Source: Paenilisteria portnoyi
GTDB lineage: Bacteria > Bacillota > Bacilli > Lactobacillales > Listeriaceae
DNA length: 64,000 bases
Direction of reading: 5' to 3'
Assembly (NCBI RefSeq): GCF_014322795.1
Contig: NZ_JAASTT010000014.1
Span: 23,551-87,550, forward strand
Below are positions 37,241-47,142 of the stretch, in pieces. Position 1 is the first letter of the stretch. Every line of letters begins with the position of its first letter. The notes below the pieces were generated by a model, which worked only from the letters and a program-made list of their open reading frames with translations, ran no database searches and was not told the DNA's origin. The position numbers were made by a program, and so were the translations under genes.

Positions 37241-39047
37241 ATTCTACTGTAACACTTTTTGCAAGGTTACGCGGTTTGTCTACATCGCAACCACGGTGAA
37301 GCGCTGCATAGTAGGCAAGTAATTGACATGGTACAACGCTCGCGAGTGGTGTTAGGAGCTCGTGAACTTTTGGAATCACGAATTGGTCGCCTGGTTGATT
37401 CACGCCTTCCATCGACAGGATACAAGCGTTGGCGCCGCGTGCTAGTACTTCTTTTACATTACCGCGGATATTCCAGTTGATGTTTTCTTGGGTGATGAGA
37501 GCAAGAACTGGTGTGCCGTCTTCAATTAAGGCAATCGTTCCGTGCTTCAGCTCACCACTTGCAAAACCTTCTGCTTGAATATACGAGATTTCTTTTAGTT
37601 TCAGCGCAGCTTCCATGGCTACGAAATAATCGATATGGCGGCCAAGGAAAAAGGCGTTGCGTGTCGTTGCTAGATATTCTCCGGCTATATGCTCAATCAT
37701 TTCTTTACTGTCCACTAGCGTTTCCATCGCGTTTGCGACAATGCCTAGTTCTACAATTAAGTCGAAATCTTTTGCTATACTCAGACCCTTCTCACGGCCT
37801 ACAACAGTCGCTAAAATGGATAGAGCTGCTATTTGTGCTGTGTAGGCTTTTGTGGACGCTACAGCGATTTCTGGGCCTGCGTGCAAGTACATCGTGTTGT
37901 CTGCTTCGCGGTCCAATGTGGAACCTGGTACATTTGTGATTGTAAGTGAACGGTAGCCTAGTTCTTTAATTTTCACCAAAACTTGACGGCTGTCTGCTGT
38001 TTCACCACTTTGCGTAATAAAAATGAATAATGGCTTTTTAGTTAAAAGTGGCATGTTGTAGCCAAATTCACTAGAAACGTGAACTTCGACGGGTACTTCT
38101 GCTAATTTTTCGATTAGATTTTTGCCGACGAGTCCTGCGTGATAGCTCGTTCCGCATGCAACGATATGGATGCGATCTGTGTCTAGTAATTCTTTGACAA
38201 TCGTCGGATTCACGGTTACATCACCAGCTTCATTTTGGTACGCTTGAATAATTTTACGAATAACGGCCGGTTGCTCATCTGTTTCTTTTAGCATGTAATG
38301 TGGATATGTTCCTTTTTCGATGTCGGATGCGTCGAGTTCAGCTGTGTAAGCTTTGCGCTCGATTTCTTCGCCATTCAATGTCTCAATTGTTACGCCATCA
38401 CGTTTTACAAGTACAATTTCTTCATCCATGATTTCGACAAATTGATTGGTTTCGCGAATAACTGCCATCGCATCACTCGCAATCACGTTGAAATCTTTGC
38501 CTTTTCCGATGAGAAGTGGACTTTTATTTTTCGCGGCATAGAGTGTTTCATTGTCTGTCTTATCAATCAAACAAATAGCGTACGATCCGTGAAGCAAGCT
38601 GAGCGTTTTCTTGAATGCTTCTTTCGTTGTCATGCCTTGATTCGCAAACATTTCGATGAGTAAAACAATGACCTCTGTATCCGTGTCACTTTTAAAGCTA
38701 GCATCGGCTAGATATTGATCTGTTAGCAGTGAATAGTTCTCGATAACGCCGTTGTGAACGATCGTGTAGCGCCCGGACTTGCTTTGATGTGGATGCGCAT
38801 TGGCATGGCTCGGCTTCCCGTGTGTCGCCCAACGTGTATGCCCAATTCCCATCTCACCGAAAGCGTCGGCTGGTACTTCTGAACGTAAATCTGCAATACG
38901 GCCTTTTTCTTTCGCTACTAGTACACCAGTTGGTGATTGAAGTGCAATCCCCGCTGAGTCATAGCCACGATATTCTAATTTTTCTAGTCCTTCTAATAAA
39001 ACTTCTTTCGCATTCTTCTTCCCAATAAATCCTACAATTCCGCACAT
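37239..39047 (-). CDS. glmS: Glutamine--fructose-6-phosphate aminotransferase
   Basis: 602 residues from ATG 39047 (MCGIVGF, ribosome site GGAGG); the open frame extending to 39062 only adds residues ahead of the catalytic Cys2, which must become N-terminal. Glutaminase domain with [14 protein letters not shown], then two SIS domains ([34 protein letters not shown]) and C-terminal LAKSVTVE. It makes glucosamine-6-P for peptidoglycan and teichoic acids. Controlled by the glmS ribozyme in its leader. Confidence 0.96.
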   Translation of the reverse strand: MCGIVGFIGKKNAKEVLLEGLEKLEYRGYDSAGIALQSPTGVLVAKEKGRIADLRSEVPADAFGEMGIGHTRWATHGKPSHANAHPHQSKSGRYTIVHNGVIENYSLLTDQYLADASFKSDTDTEVIVLLIEMFANQGMTTKEAFKKTLSLLHGSYAICLIDKTDNETLYAAKNKSPLLIGKGKDFNVIASDAMAVIRETNQFVEIMDEEIVLVKRDGVTIETLNGEEIERKAYTAELDASDIEKGTYPHYMLKETDEQPAVIRKIIQAYQNEAGDVTVNPTIVKELLDTDRIHIVACGTSYHAGLVGKNLIEKLAEVPVEVHVSSEFGYNMPLLTKKPLFIFITQSGETADSRQVLVKIKELGYRSLTITNVPGSTLDREADNTMYLHAGPEIAVASTKAYTAQIAALSILATVVGREKGLSIAKDFDLIVELGIVANAMETLVDSKEMIEHIAGEYLATTRNAFFLGRHIDYFVAMEAALKLKEISYIQAEGFASGELKHGTIALIEDGTPVLALITQENINWNIRGNVKEVLARGANACILSMEGVNQPGDQFVIPKVHELLTPLASVVPCQLLAYYAALHRGCDVDKPRNLAKSVTVE

Positions 39048-39164
39048 AATAAAATCCTCCATTTGAGGGCAGACTTATCCTGTATGCAAGCCCTCTATAT
39101 TTTTGAAAAAGGGCAGACTATTCCGCTGTCTGTATTCCTTTCGCGTTTCCATGGAGATAAAACA

Positions 39165-39320
39165 TGTTCCTTTCCACTCTGTTCACCAAGTCACCTTGAT
39201 GGTTTGTAGCAAAGGCTTCACGATTGCATGCGCAACCGAGGGACTCCCGCCGAATTTTCGATTAATCCCTTCCTCGTCAACTAAAGACATACCCCTAGTT
39301 CTGGCGCTTCTATTCAATTG
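39165..39320 (-). ncRNA. glmS: glmS ribozyme
   Basis: Read on the minus strand the leader contains AGCGCCAGAACTA, then TTAGTTGACGAGGAAGGG, TTAATCGA and TTCGGCGGGAG, with a GGTGAACAGAG-like element before the glmS start. These match the conserved core (P1/P2.1/P2.2 and the GlcN6P pocket) of the glmS ribozyme. Cleavage is expected just before G39307 when GlcN6P binds, lowering glmS mRNA. Ends are approximate. Confidence 0.88.
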
Positions 39321-39548
39321 TGAGCGATCCTCCTTTTTTAATTTTTCTAGGAAACAAAATTATCATACCTCAAAGTTGTATAGTTCGTCAAGCCTTATAT
39401 AATGTACCAATTTCATAATTGGTATAGCTGTTGACAAAAACAGGCTTTTATTTGATAATGGATAAGAAGCGTCATTTGCTAGGAACGGTAAGGCTTTAGC
39501 AATGACATCATATAGAAATTTTGACCAATAAAATGGGAGGTTAACTAC

Positions 39549-39758
39549 ATGAAATTTTTTCAGAAAATACTTGCTGGGTTTACAACGCTTTTTGTTGCAT
39601 GGGCGATTTTTTGGAAGTTTGGTTCGGTGCAGACGGTGAATGCGGTCAATATGAATGGGTTACCAAGCACTGGCGATAGCTTTTCGATTTGGACGATTGT
39701 GATTGGTGGTATCTTGATTATCGCTGCGATTGTGTTGCTTTTACGGAAAAAATGGTAA
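39549..39758 (+). CDS. Very small LPXTG sortase substrate
   Basis: 69 residues, ATG 39549 behind AAATGGGAGG. A signal-peptide-like N-terminus (residues 1-32, ending TVNA) is followed by only a few residues before LPSTG (38-42), a hydrophobic segment (IWTIVIGGILIIAAIVLLL) and RKKW. If both signals work, the anchored product would be about nine residues (VNMNGLPST). Alternatively the first segment stays as a membrane anchor. No neighbour suggests a role. Confidence 0.75.
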   Translation: MKFFQKILAGFTTLFVAWAIFWKFGSVQTVNAVNMNGLPSTGDSFSIWTIVIGGILIIAAIVLLLRKKW

Positions 39759-39782
39759 GAAAAAAGAAATTCGGGACCTGGA

Positions 39783-40586
39783 TTAGGCTTCGAATTTCTT
39801 TTTTTGTGTTGCGATAATGAGAAATACGCTGGCAAAGATGCCGAGTGTGCCGATGATTAGTTTCAGCGCGACGATCGTATTTTCGTCTTGACCGATTTGA
39901 GAGCCGATTTGAGAACCGATTTTGCGTAGCAACTGCTCTAGCCATAGGTATTCTGTGAGAAAGTTGAACGAAAGGCCGAGTAGTGGTGCTGTGATGAATG
40001 CATTTGGTTTTCTAAATCCGAATATAGTGGCTAATAGGAAGAAAAATGCAATTCCGATTCCTAAATAAGCGTCAAATGGTGTCGTGAAGAAAAATTCTTC
40101 GCCGGATAGAACAATGACGGCTAATGTGATCGAGACGCCTAAACCAAGTATTGCGAAAAACACGCCTGCCCAGCGCCACTTTTTTTGCCAATCGGTAGCA
40201 ATAACTGCTGGTTTTTCTGGTGTCTTGATGAAGAGATACGCGATTCCGATTAGCGCGACTAGGAGTGTGATGAGGCGAGAATAGTCTATCAAGCCCAATT
40301 CTCCGTTTTTGATCCATGGTTCGAATTGATTTTGCCATAACATCCAACTTTGAAAAACGCTATACCCTAGTAAAATTAGCAAATTGGCGAGTAGTATTGT
40401 TTTTTCTAGTAATGTTAGTATGCCAAAAATGATTAATAGGATGGTTAAACTAAGCGTTACCCACAATATCCAATTGGGTTTGAAATCTGAGCCGTTTATT
40501 GCCCAGCTGTATAGAAAACTACTGAAATTAGGAAGCAATGTTGCTCCTAAAAATAACATGATAAATCCATTGTCTTGTCTTTTCAT
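39783..40586 (-). CDS. Multi-TM hypothetical membrane protein
   Basis: 267 residues with seven to eight membrane segments and short loops. Ribosome site AAAGGAG before ATG 40586. No transporter or enzyme motif recognised. It lies 12 bp after a 162-residue gene on the same strand, so the two are probably cotranscribed. Confidence 0.6.
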   Translation of the reverse strand: MKRQDNGFIMLFLGATLLPNFSSFLYSWAINGSDFKPNWILWVTLSLTILLIIFGILTLLEKTILLANLLILLGYSVFQSWMLWQNQFEPWIKNGELGLIDYSRLITLLVALIGIAYLFIKTPEKPAVIATDWQKKWRWAGVFFAILGLGVSITLAVIVLSGEEFFFTTPFDAYLGIGIAFFFLLATIFGFRKPNAFITAPLLGLSFNFLTEYLWLEQLLRKIGSQIGSQIGQDENTIVALKLIIGTLGIFASVFLIIATQKKKFEA

Positions 40587-40598
40587 TCTTCAACTCCT

Positions 40599-41087
40599 TT
40601 AAAGCAGGTTCATTTTTTTGCCGTCAACGATATATTCAAGCTCTGATAGACGCCAGAATTCTTCTTCTTTGTACACATAACGATAGGTTGCGTTGAATAC
40701 GTAATCGTCTGTGGTACCAATTCGGAAGCCTGGATTTTCGAAGGTAAAACGTTGAATAATGCCAATTTCCGGTTCAATCATGCCAATATCGTCTTTTCCA
40801 GCATCGAAATAAGGCGTTCCAATCGTTCTGCCGCCAACTGTGATGTTAAAGGAAAACACGACTTTTTGCACTTGGACGTCTAGAAAATTAGCGAGGACAA
40901 TGTTGAAATGAATGTTATCCTCTGTAATCTCTAACCCAAATGGGAATAGCTCCACTTCCCAGCGTGCATCTCGGTTTTCATTTAGCTGTTCTACGATTTG
41001 CTCGCTCATTGAAATATCTTCTACTGACGGAAAAGTGCTTACCATTTCTCTTTTCTGCAAATCATAAAGTGACCAATTTAGTTCCAT
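40599..41087 (-). CDS. Hypothetical protein, possibly SLAP-like domain
   Basis: 162 residues from ATG 41087 (GGAGGG 8 nt upstream; the frame begins upstream without a better site). Soluble, with no signal peptide. The middle (residues 40-110) has the beta-sandwich pattern WEVELFPFGLEITEDNIHFNIVLANFL... I.IQRFTFENPGF, which resembles SLAP domains, but this is weak. First gene of the pair with the membrane protein downstream. Confidence 0.5.
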   Translation of the reverse strand: MELNWSLYDLQKREMVSTFPSVEDISMSEQIVEQLNENRDARWEVELFPFGLEITEDNIHFNIVLANFLDVQVQKVVFSFNITVGGRTIGTPYFDAGKDDIGMIEPEIGIIQRFTFENPGFRIGTTDDYVFNATYRYVYKEEEFWRLSELEYIVDGKKMNLL

Positions 41088-41158
41088 AGTAGTTCCCTCC
41101 ATAAAAAATACCCTTTTTACTAGTGTACCAGAAAAAACGATTTTGAACGATTAAAATA

Positions 41159-41554
41159 TCAGGAAAGCGGTGAAAATATCTTTTTATCAAAAAGGTATTG
41201 TAGTGTTTCAGAATGCCACGGTCTTCCGAAGACACGCTTGCTGACGAAATACTGGGCGCGTTCGATTTGGCCTTCTTCATTTTCGGCCTCCATCGATAAT
41301 TTATGTACGAAACGTTTTTTATCGAGACGGATAGCTCGAATTTTGTCTTTTGGTAGGAAGAACATTTGCGTTTCGGACTTGCTGACGATGGAGAAGGAGA
41401 ACGTGATTAACCCAACTTCTGTGAACACGAGTACGAGACTGTGTCTGGTGCGCATCGATGGGCCGGCGTACATGAGTCGGTGGTAGTTGGTCGACATGCC
41501 GTTGTCCGCTAAGTATTGATCTACTTCTGTTTTGATTTGATCTTTCATTGCCAT
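41159..41554 (-). CDS. Hypothetical soluble protein (PH-like fold possible)
   Basis: 131 residues from ATG 41554 (GGAGAGGTGA upstream). Contains a beta-rich centre: HSLVLVFTEVGLITFSFSIVSK, MFFLPKDKIRAIRLDKK and RFVHKLSMEAENEEG, the strand order often seen in bacterial PH-like domains, followed by a C-terminal helix. No family recognised with confidence. Confidence 0.5.
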   Translation of the reverse strand: MAMKDQIKTEVDQYLADNGMSTNYHRLMYAGPSMRTRHSLVLVFTEVGLITFSFSIVSKSETQMFFLPKDKIRAIRLDKKRFVHKLSMEAENEEGQIERAQYFVSKRVFGRPWHSETLQYLFDKKIFSPLS

Positions 41555-41627
41555 ATGTGATTCACCTCTCCTTTATTTTACCACATATTTAAAAAGCTGG
41601 GCACGGTGAAATTGCCCAGCTCAGTCC

Positions 41628-42566
41628 TTATATCATTCTTTCTGCTTGTGAAGCGATGTTTTTTGCAGTGAGTCCGTAAAATTCTTGGAGATATGGCATC
41701 AAGCCGACTTGTCCGAATTGCTCGCGTACGCCAACCCGATACAGTGGAACGGGGCCATTTTCTCCGAGAAATTCTGCTACAGCGCTTCCGAGTCCACCAT
41801 TAACATTGTGATTTTCTGCGGTGATGACGCGACCTGTTTTTTGGACGGATTGTAGTAGGGTTTCGCCGTCTAGTGGTTTGATGGAAAACATGTCGATGAC
41901 TTCTGCTGAAATTCCTGATGCTTTTAGAATTTCAGCGGCCTTCAAGCTCTCCGCAACCATGATTCCCGTGGCGCAAATCGTAATGTCTGTGCCTTCTTGC
42001 AAAATTTGCGCTTTTTCAAATGTTGTATTTTCATCGTAGAGTTGCGTCGCATTTTTGCGGATGGTTCGGATGTAGTGCAGACCGCCCTGTTTGTAGGCAT
42101 TTTCGAGGAGCCAGGCGAATTGAATCGCGTCGCTTGCCTCGTAAACGCGAGCATTCGGGACTTCGCGCATCAAACCAATATCTTCAAAAGTCATGTGCGT
42201 GCCGCCGTTATGTTCTGCGGTAACACCTGCATCCGAGCCAACAATGACCGCCGAAAGCTGCGCATAGCCTAGCGATACGAAAACTTGATCAAAAGCACGG
42301 CGCGTTACGAATTGACCAAAAGAATGAATGAACGGCTTGCGACCAAGAACGCTAAGTCCTGCCGCGACGCCCATCATGTTCGCCTCCATAATCCCAACGT
42401 TTACATACTGACCTGGCAGCTCATCTTTCAATTTTCCAGTAGCTATCGCGCTACTCAAATCAGCCTCCAGCGCAATCACATTTGGATCCGCCGCTGCCAA
42501 TTTGCGAATCGTGTCCGCATAAACTTGGCGCATCTCTATTTGGTCTTTTTCATATGTGAGCGTCAT
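41628..42566 (-). CDS. Transketolase, C-terminal subunit
   Basis: 312 residues, the pyrimidine-binding and C-terminal domains of a split transketolase. Motifs: VIALEADLSSAIATGKL, NVGIMEANMMGVAAGLS, SHS-type loop HNGGTHMTFEDIGLMR, and ENHNVNGGLGSAVAE. It works as a heterodimer with the N-terminal subunit, whose gene overlaps by 4 nt. Last gene of the ascorbate-type PTS operon, so it probably moves a sugar phosphate product toward the pentose phosphate pathway. Confidence 0.9.
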   Translation of the reverse strand: MTLTYEKDQIEMRQVYADTIRKLAAADPNVIALEADLSSAIATGKLKDELPGQYVNVGIMEANMMGVAAGLSVLGRKPFIHSFGQFVTRRAFDQVFVSLGYAQLSAVIVGSDAGVTAEHNGGTHMTFEDIGLMREVPNARVYEASDAIQFAWLLENAYKQGGLHYIRTIRKNATQLYDENTTFEKAQILQEGTDITICATGIMVAESLKAAEILKASGISAEVIDMFSIKPLDGETLLQSVQKTGRVITAENHNVNGGLGSAVAEFLGENGPVPLYRVGVREQFGQVGLMPYLQEFYGLTAKNIASQAERMI

Positions 42567-43408
42567 TGTGCCACCCCTTCCAAATCATTTTCTAATGCCA
42601 AAATCGCATCGTCAATCGCCTGCTTATCCGTGTCATCAGGACGCAAATGATGATTGTCCGCCTTCTCCTCGATATGCGTCACGCCCTGCCCCTTCACCGT
42701 ATCCAGCACAATCGCGTGCGGCTTTCCAGAACTCCTTTTTGCCGTCTGAATCGCTTCATCAATCGCCTGCGTCGAAGCACCATTCACCGTCACCGCACGG
42801 AATCCAAACGCCGCCATCTTCGCCTCCAAATCAAGCGGATCAATAATGTCCGCCGTCAAGCCATCCAGCTGCTTCTTGTTATCATCAATCAACACAATCA
42901 TGCGGTCCAGCCGGTGGTGCCCAATAAACTGAAACGCCTCCCAGCACTGACCCTCATTCAGCTCGCCGTCCCCGACAATCGCATACGTATAATTCTCGCG
43001 TCCAGCCAACATATTCCCAAAAGCGATTCCCGAAGCCACCGAAATCCCCTGTCCAAGCGATCCCGTCGTCATCTCCACACCCGGCGTCAAGTTCCGATCC
43101 GGATGCGACGGCAAGCGCGTCCCGTTCTGGTTCAACGTATACAGCTCCTCCTCCGCGAAAAATCCCTTCAAAAACAGCGTCGCATAAAGAGCCGGCCCAC
43201 CGTGCCCCTTCGACAAAACGAAATAATCACGATTCGGATCATCCGGTTTCTTCGGGTCCACTGCCAAATGCTTGCCGTAAATCACCGCCAGCGCCTCCAC
43301 AATCGATAAACTCCCGCCAAAGTGTCCGAACCCAAGCGCCCGCAATTCCTTCAACGTATGCATCCGTATCTGCTTCGCCGCCACATCCAAATTTTCAGCC
43401 AACATCAC
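42563..43408 (-). CDS. Transketolase, N-terminal (TPP-binding) subunit
   Basis: 281 residues. Thiamine-diphosphate motif GDGELNEGQCWEAFQFIGHHRLDRMIVLIDDNKKQLDG, with GHFGGSLSIVEALAVIYGKHL and LSKGHGGPALYATL near the start. Overlaps both the PTS IIC gene and the C-terminal subunit by 4 nt (coupled translation). Confidence 0.9.
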   Translation of the reverse strand: MMLAENLDVAAKQIRMHTLKELRALGFGHFGGSLSIVEALAVIYGKHLAVDPKKPDDPNRDYFVLSKGHGGPALYATLFLKGFFAEEELYTLNQNGTRLPSHPDRNLTPGVEMTTGSLGQGISVASGIAFGNMLAGRENYTYAIVGDGELNEGQCWEAFQFIGHHRLDRMIVLIDDNKKQLDGLTADIIDPLDLEAKMAAFGFRAVTVNGASTQAIDEAIQTAKRSSGKPHAIVLDTVKGQGVTHIEEKADNHHLRPDDTDKQAIDDAILALENDLEGVAQ

Positions 43409-44772
43409 GCTTCCTCCTCAATAGCTTTCCGTTTTTTCCGTTTCACACTAAGCCCAAACATCACGGCTAGAATCACAATCAAGCTCACCACAATCGCAAT
43501 CGTCCCGCCATGATTCGCGAGCACTCCGAAGAAAATCCCACTCACGCCAAAATCAGTATCCGAGAACGTTGAATTCGCAAAACCGAGATTTCCAAGCACT
43601 GGCATCAAGAAAACAGGCAAAAAACTAATCAAAATCCCGTTCACAAACGCCCCGAGAACCGCGCCTCGCACGCCACCCGTTGCATTCCCAAACACACCAG
43701 CCGCCGCTCCCGTGAAGAAATGCGGCACAACGCCAGGCAAAATAATCACGCCGCCCGTAAACGTCATAACCACCATACTCACAATCCCGCCGGCAAAACT
43801 CGAGAAGAACCCAATCAACACAGCGTTCGGCGCATACGGATAAATAATCGGCACATCAAGCGCAGGTTTTGCATTCGGCACCAAACGCTCCGAAATCCCT
43901 TTAAACGCCGGCACAATCTCCGCCAACACCAACCGCACGCCAGATAAAATAATAAACACACCAGCCGCAAAAGTCCCCGCTTGAATCATCGCAAACACAA
44001 TATAATTCGTGCCCGCGCTCAAGTTCGCCTCCACATAACTAGGTCCAGCAAACAGCGCCACGACCACATAAATCACCATCATCGTCAGCGCAATACTCAC
44101 CGTACTGTCCCGCAAAAATCCTAACCCCTTCGGAAAATTGATTTTCTCCGTTGATTTCGGATTTTTCCCAGCGACCGCCTTACCGACAAGTCCACTCACC
44201 GCATAACCGACCACGCTAAAATGGCCCAGCGCCACATTGTCATTCCCCGTCAAAATTCGCATAAATGGCTGCACAATCGCCGGAGATAGCGACATGATAA
44301 TGCCAAGCGCCACAGCCCCCGCCATGATCAGCGGAACTGACGTAAAGCCTGCCACCGTCATGATTACCGCCAACATACATGCCATATAAAGCGTATGATG
44401 CCCCGTCAAAAAGATATATTTAAACTTCGTGAACCGCGCAATCAAAATGTTGACCATCATCCCGAAAAACATAATTAACGCTGTATTCGTCCCGTAATCC
44501 GTCAGCGCAATCGCCACAATCGCTTCATTATTCGGCACGACACCCGTCACATGAAAAGCCGCCTTAAACATTTCTCCAAATGGCGCGAGCGCAGCCGACA
44601 AGATCCCAGCCCCCGCCGAAATCACGAGGAATCCAACAAACGTTTTCGTCGTTCCTTTTAACGTGTCCGATAATTTTTTCCGTTGCGCAATCAAGCCGAT
44701 TAACGCAATCAGCGCCACCAGAATCGCCGGCTGACTCATAATATCTACTAACACTTTTAGAAAATCACTCAT
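43405..44772 (-). CDS. PTS ascorbate-type EIIC (UlaA family)
   Basis: 455 residues with about 10-12 membrane segments. UlaA-type signatures: ALTDYGTNTALIMFFGMMVNILIARFTKFKYIFLTGHHTLYM, GHFSVVGYAVSGLVG, and GIFFGVLANHGGTIAIV. It transports and, with EIIB, phosphorylates the sugar. The exact substrate (ascorbate or another) is not certain. Confidence 0.9.
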   Translation of the reverse strand: MSDFLKVLVDIMSQPAILVALIALIGLIAQRKKLSDTLKGTTKTFVGFLVISAGAGILSAALAPFGEMFKAAFHVTGVVPNNEAIVAIALTDYGTNTALIMFFGMMVNILIARFTKFKYIFLTGHHTLYMACMLAVIMTVAGFTSVPLIMAGAVALGIIMSLSPAIVQPFMRILTGNDNVALGHFSVVGYAVSGLVGKAVAGKNPKSTEKINFPKGLGFLRDSTVSIALTMMVIYVVVALFAGPSYVEANLSAGTNYIVFAMIQAGTFAAGVFIILSGVRLVLAEIVPAFKGISERLVPNAKPALDVPIIYPYAPNAVLIGFFSSFAGGIVSMVVMTFTGGVIILPGVVPHFFTGAAAGVFGNATGGVRGAVLGAFVNGILISFLPVFLMPVLGNLGFANSTFSDTDFGVSGIFFGVLANHGGTIAIVVSLIVILAVMFGLSVKRKKRKAIEEEA

Positions 44773-44794
44773 ATCTCTTACCCCTCCCCATTTT

Positions 44795-45076
44795 TTAAAT
44801 CAAGCCCTTGTCCCGAACGACCGCCGTCACCTTAGCGCGCAGCTCATCCATGTCGATAATACTGTCCAGCACGATCACCTCACCGAGCGATTCACCGCCC
44901 TCCGCAATGTCCTTCGCTAGGAAAAACACGTCCGCGCTATCCGGAGTCGCCGAACTCAAATCCGAATGTGACACCTCCACATCCGTCACGCCCAGCTCCT
45001 TCAACACCTGATTAATATTCATTTCCACCATAAAACTCGTACCAAGACCAGATCCACAAACCGCTAAAATTCTCAT
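44795..45076 (-). CDS. PTS ascorbate-type EIIB
   Basis: 93 residues. The active-site Cys8 is in MRILAVCGSGLGTSFM (CGSGLGTS loop). It receives phosphate from the EIIA domain fused to the upstream antiterminator/activator. Overlaps the regulator gene by 4 nt and lies 22 bp before EIIC. Confidence 0.92.
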   Translation of the reverse strand: MRILAVCGSGLGTSFMVEMNINQVLKELGVTDVEVSHSDLSSATPDSADVFFLAKDIAEGGESLGEVIVLDSIIDMDELRAKVTAVVRDKGLI

Positions 45077-47103
45077 TCCTGTTCCTCTCCTTCTATTAAT
45101 AAATTCGTAATTTCATCCACCGTTTCCGCCTGCTTCAACTTCTCCAAAGCCACATCATTCGTCAAAAACTTCGTCAATTGCGACAAAGCCTTCAAATGCG
45201 CCTCGTTATCCACAGCCGCCAAACAAATAAAAATATCAATTGCAGGTCCCGAAGCATCCACTAAATGCACCGGCGTCCGCGTCCGCAAAAACGACATCCC
45301 GATCTGATTCACACCTTTTTCCGGCCTAGCATGCGGAATCGCAATCCCTTTTCCAATATGGATGTACGTCCCCATTTCCTCAACCGTTTCAATCATCGCA
45401 TCCACATAATCCGTTTTTACACGATTCGCCGTCACAAGCGGTGTTGCCGCAAGCCGAATCGCCTCTTTCCAATCCAGTTCCTCATCCGTAAACTGAATCA
45501 TGTCCTTCGTTAATAATTCAGATAGCATTGGCGCGTATCCCCTCTCTATCGACACTTTTCCGTAAATCTTATTAAATATCGCATCATATAATTTCTGCTC
45601 ATCCTCGATCACCGCGTGCCGCTCAATGATTTCAAGCAGCGCATCCACCGAAATATGGCGGTGATCAATCGTTGGGAAATCCGCCGCAACCGCCTGAATC
45701 AAGTAATTCTTCTCAAGCGACGTGAGCAGCGGCTGCACTAAGTACACCGGTTTTCGCGTCGGCACATACACCGTCGAAAAAATCATATCGTATCCCGACT
45801 CCGGAATATTCGCCCCGTCCGCCATAACGAATCGCAACTCCGGAAACAACTGGCGCAACTGCGATTTCATCATCAGCGACGTACTAATCCCATTCGGGCA
45901 AACCAACAACGCCTCGAAATCCCGCCGCGCCTCACGCTTCCGCTCAAAATACCCACCAAAATGAATCGTAAAATAACCAATCTCCGCCGCGCTCACGGTT
46001 TTCCCAGTCAGTTTTGCAAGTGGCGACAACGCCTGCCTCACAAACGCGAACAACTCCGGGTGCGCCGTCTGAATCTGCTCCGTCATCGGCGCGACCAGTG
46101 GCAGCGAAAACACAATTCGGAAATACGCCGGCACCAGATGGTCGTAAAGACTGCGCCGCAACTCGCGCTTATTATCCAGCGTCAACAACGTCAGCTTCTC
46201 AAAAGCCGCAATAATCCGATCCGCCAAATCCAGCAACACCACATGCTCCCCAATCTCCGCCGTCCGTTGCGCCCCAATCACCTGCACCGTCACATAAAAC
46301 TGCTCCATCACATCCCGCGTCCCAAACAACTGCACCACAAGCGACTCCGTCAACCGATACACCGACTGCTGCCCAATCAACTCCCGTTCCACATCCGAAA
46401 ACACAAGCCCCGCATGCTTCCCGCGACACCTCAGAAACGCCGCCAAATAAAGCCATTCCCGCTGCCGATCCTGCACAAGCTCCACCCGATTCACCTTTTG
46501 CCAATCAAGCAGAATCCGCTCCGTCTCGTCCAACCGCGCGCGCAGTCCCCAGCTTTCCAGAACGAATTTCAGCGCGACCTCACCAAGCGGCAACACCAAC
46601 AGCGCATTGACACACCGCCCCGCCAGCACCCGCTTATCCCGCTCCGTCCCAACCAAATGGTACCCAGAAAGCCGCGAATAAACCAGCCGAACATCCGCCT
46701 CCGCACAAAACCCACGCACCTTCTTCACATCACTCAGCGCCGTATTCCGACTCACATGCAACACCCGCTGATAATGAAAATTCGAAATTTCCTCCTGCCG
46801 CATAAACGTATATAAATAAAGTAAATAGACCCGATCCTGCTCCCCGAGAAAAAGCTCCTCCTGCCGTATAAATAACTCCGATCCCTCCAAATAAGCCGTT
46901 TTCAGCCCAGGATCGATAATAAAACACTGATTTCGCATCCCAATTTCCGATTTTCCAACATGCCGCAAAGCCTGATTCATCTTCTCAAAATCATATTGAA
47001 ACTGCCTCTCCGACAGCCCCATTTTCCGAACAAGCGCCCCGCTCGTCATTTTCTCATACCGAATAATCTGCTCAAAAAGCCGAAATGCACGTTGATCAAA
47101 CAT
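45073..47103 (-). CDS. BglG-type PRD transcription activator with EIIA domain
   Basis: 676 residues from ATG 47103 (AAGGAGGAGG upstream). Order: N-terminal HTH (IRYEKMTSGALVRKMGLSERQFQ and NFHYQRVLHVSRNTALSD), two PRD domains (about 180-400), an EIIB-like stretch (ALLVCPNGISTSLMMKS, about 410-500) and a C-terminal EIIA domain of the ascorbate/mannitol type with IGKGIAIPHARPEKGVNQIG (His about 590). It both controls the operon by PTS phosphorylation and supplies EIIA. First gene of the operon. GC content is plainly higher than the flanks. Confidence 0.88.
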   Translation of the reverse strand: MFDQRAFRLFEQIIRYEKMTSGALVRKMGLSERQFQYDFEKMNQALRHVGKSEIGMRNQCFIIDPGLKTAYLEGSELFIRQEELFLGEQDRVYLLYLYTFMRQEEISNFHYQRVLHVSRNTALSDVKKVRGFCAEADVRLVYSRLSGYHLVGTERDKRVLAGRCVNALLVLPLGEVALKFVLESWGLRARLDETERILLDWQKVNRVELVQDRQREWLYLAAFLRCRGKHAGLVFSDVERELIGQQSVYRLTESLVVQLFGTRDVMEQFYVTVQVIGAQRTAEIGEHVVLLDLADRIIAAFEKLTLLTLDNKRELRRSLYDHLVPAYFRIVFSLPLVAPMTEQIQTAHPELFAFVRQALSPLAKLTGKTVSAAEIGYFTIHFGGYFERKREARRDFEALLVCPNGISTSLMMKSQLRQLFPELRFVMADGANIPESGYDMIFSTVYVPTRKPVYLVQPLLTSLEKNYLIQAVAADFPTIDHRHISVDALLEIIERHAVIEDEQKLYDAIFNKIYGKVSIERGYAPMLSELLTKDMIQFTDEELDWKEAIRLAATPLVTANRVKTDYVDAMIETVEEMGTYIHIGKGIAIPHARPEKGVNQIGMSFLRTRTPVHLVDASGPAIDIFICLAAVDNEAHLKALSQLTKFLTNDVALEKLKQAETVDEITNLLIEGEEQE

Positions 47104-47128
47104 GATTGCCTCCTCCTTACTTTTCATT

Positions 47129-47142
47129 TTAAAGCGGTTACA
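47129..47142 (-). promoter_or_regulatory. cre site (CcpA-binding)
   Basis: TTAAAGCGGTTACA (reverse TGTAACCGCTTTAA) matches the cre consensus TGWAANCGNTNWCA at 13 of 14 positions. It lies 26 bp upstream of the first PTS operon gene, in the expected place for HPr(Ser-P)/CcpA repression. Confidence 0.65.

Noticed and set aside
42647..43309. 220-codon plus-strand frame opposite the transketolase genes
   Set aside because: Same reason: Arg/His-rich composition, no ribosome site, and two well-supported genes on the other strand.
45961..46815. Long plus-strand frame of 284 codons opposite the BglG-type regulator
   Set aside because: Product is almost only Arg, Pro, His, Gln and Leu with no ribosome site; it is the shadow of a GC-rich gene on the other strand.
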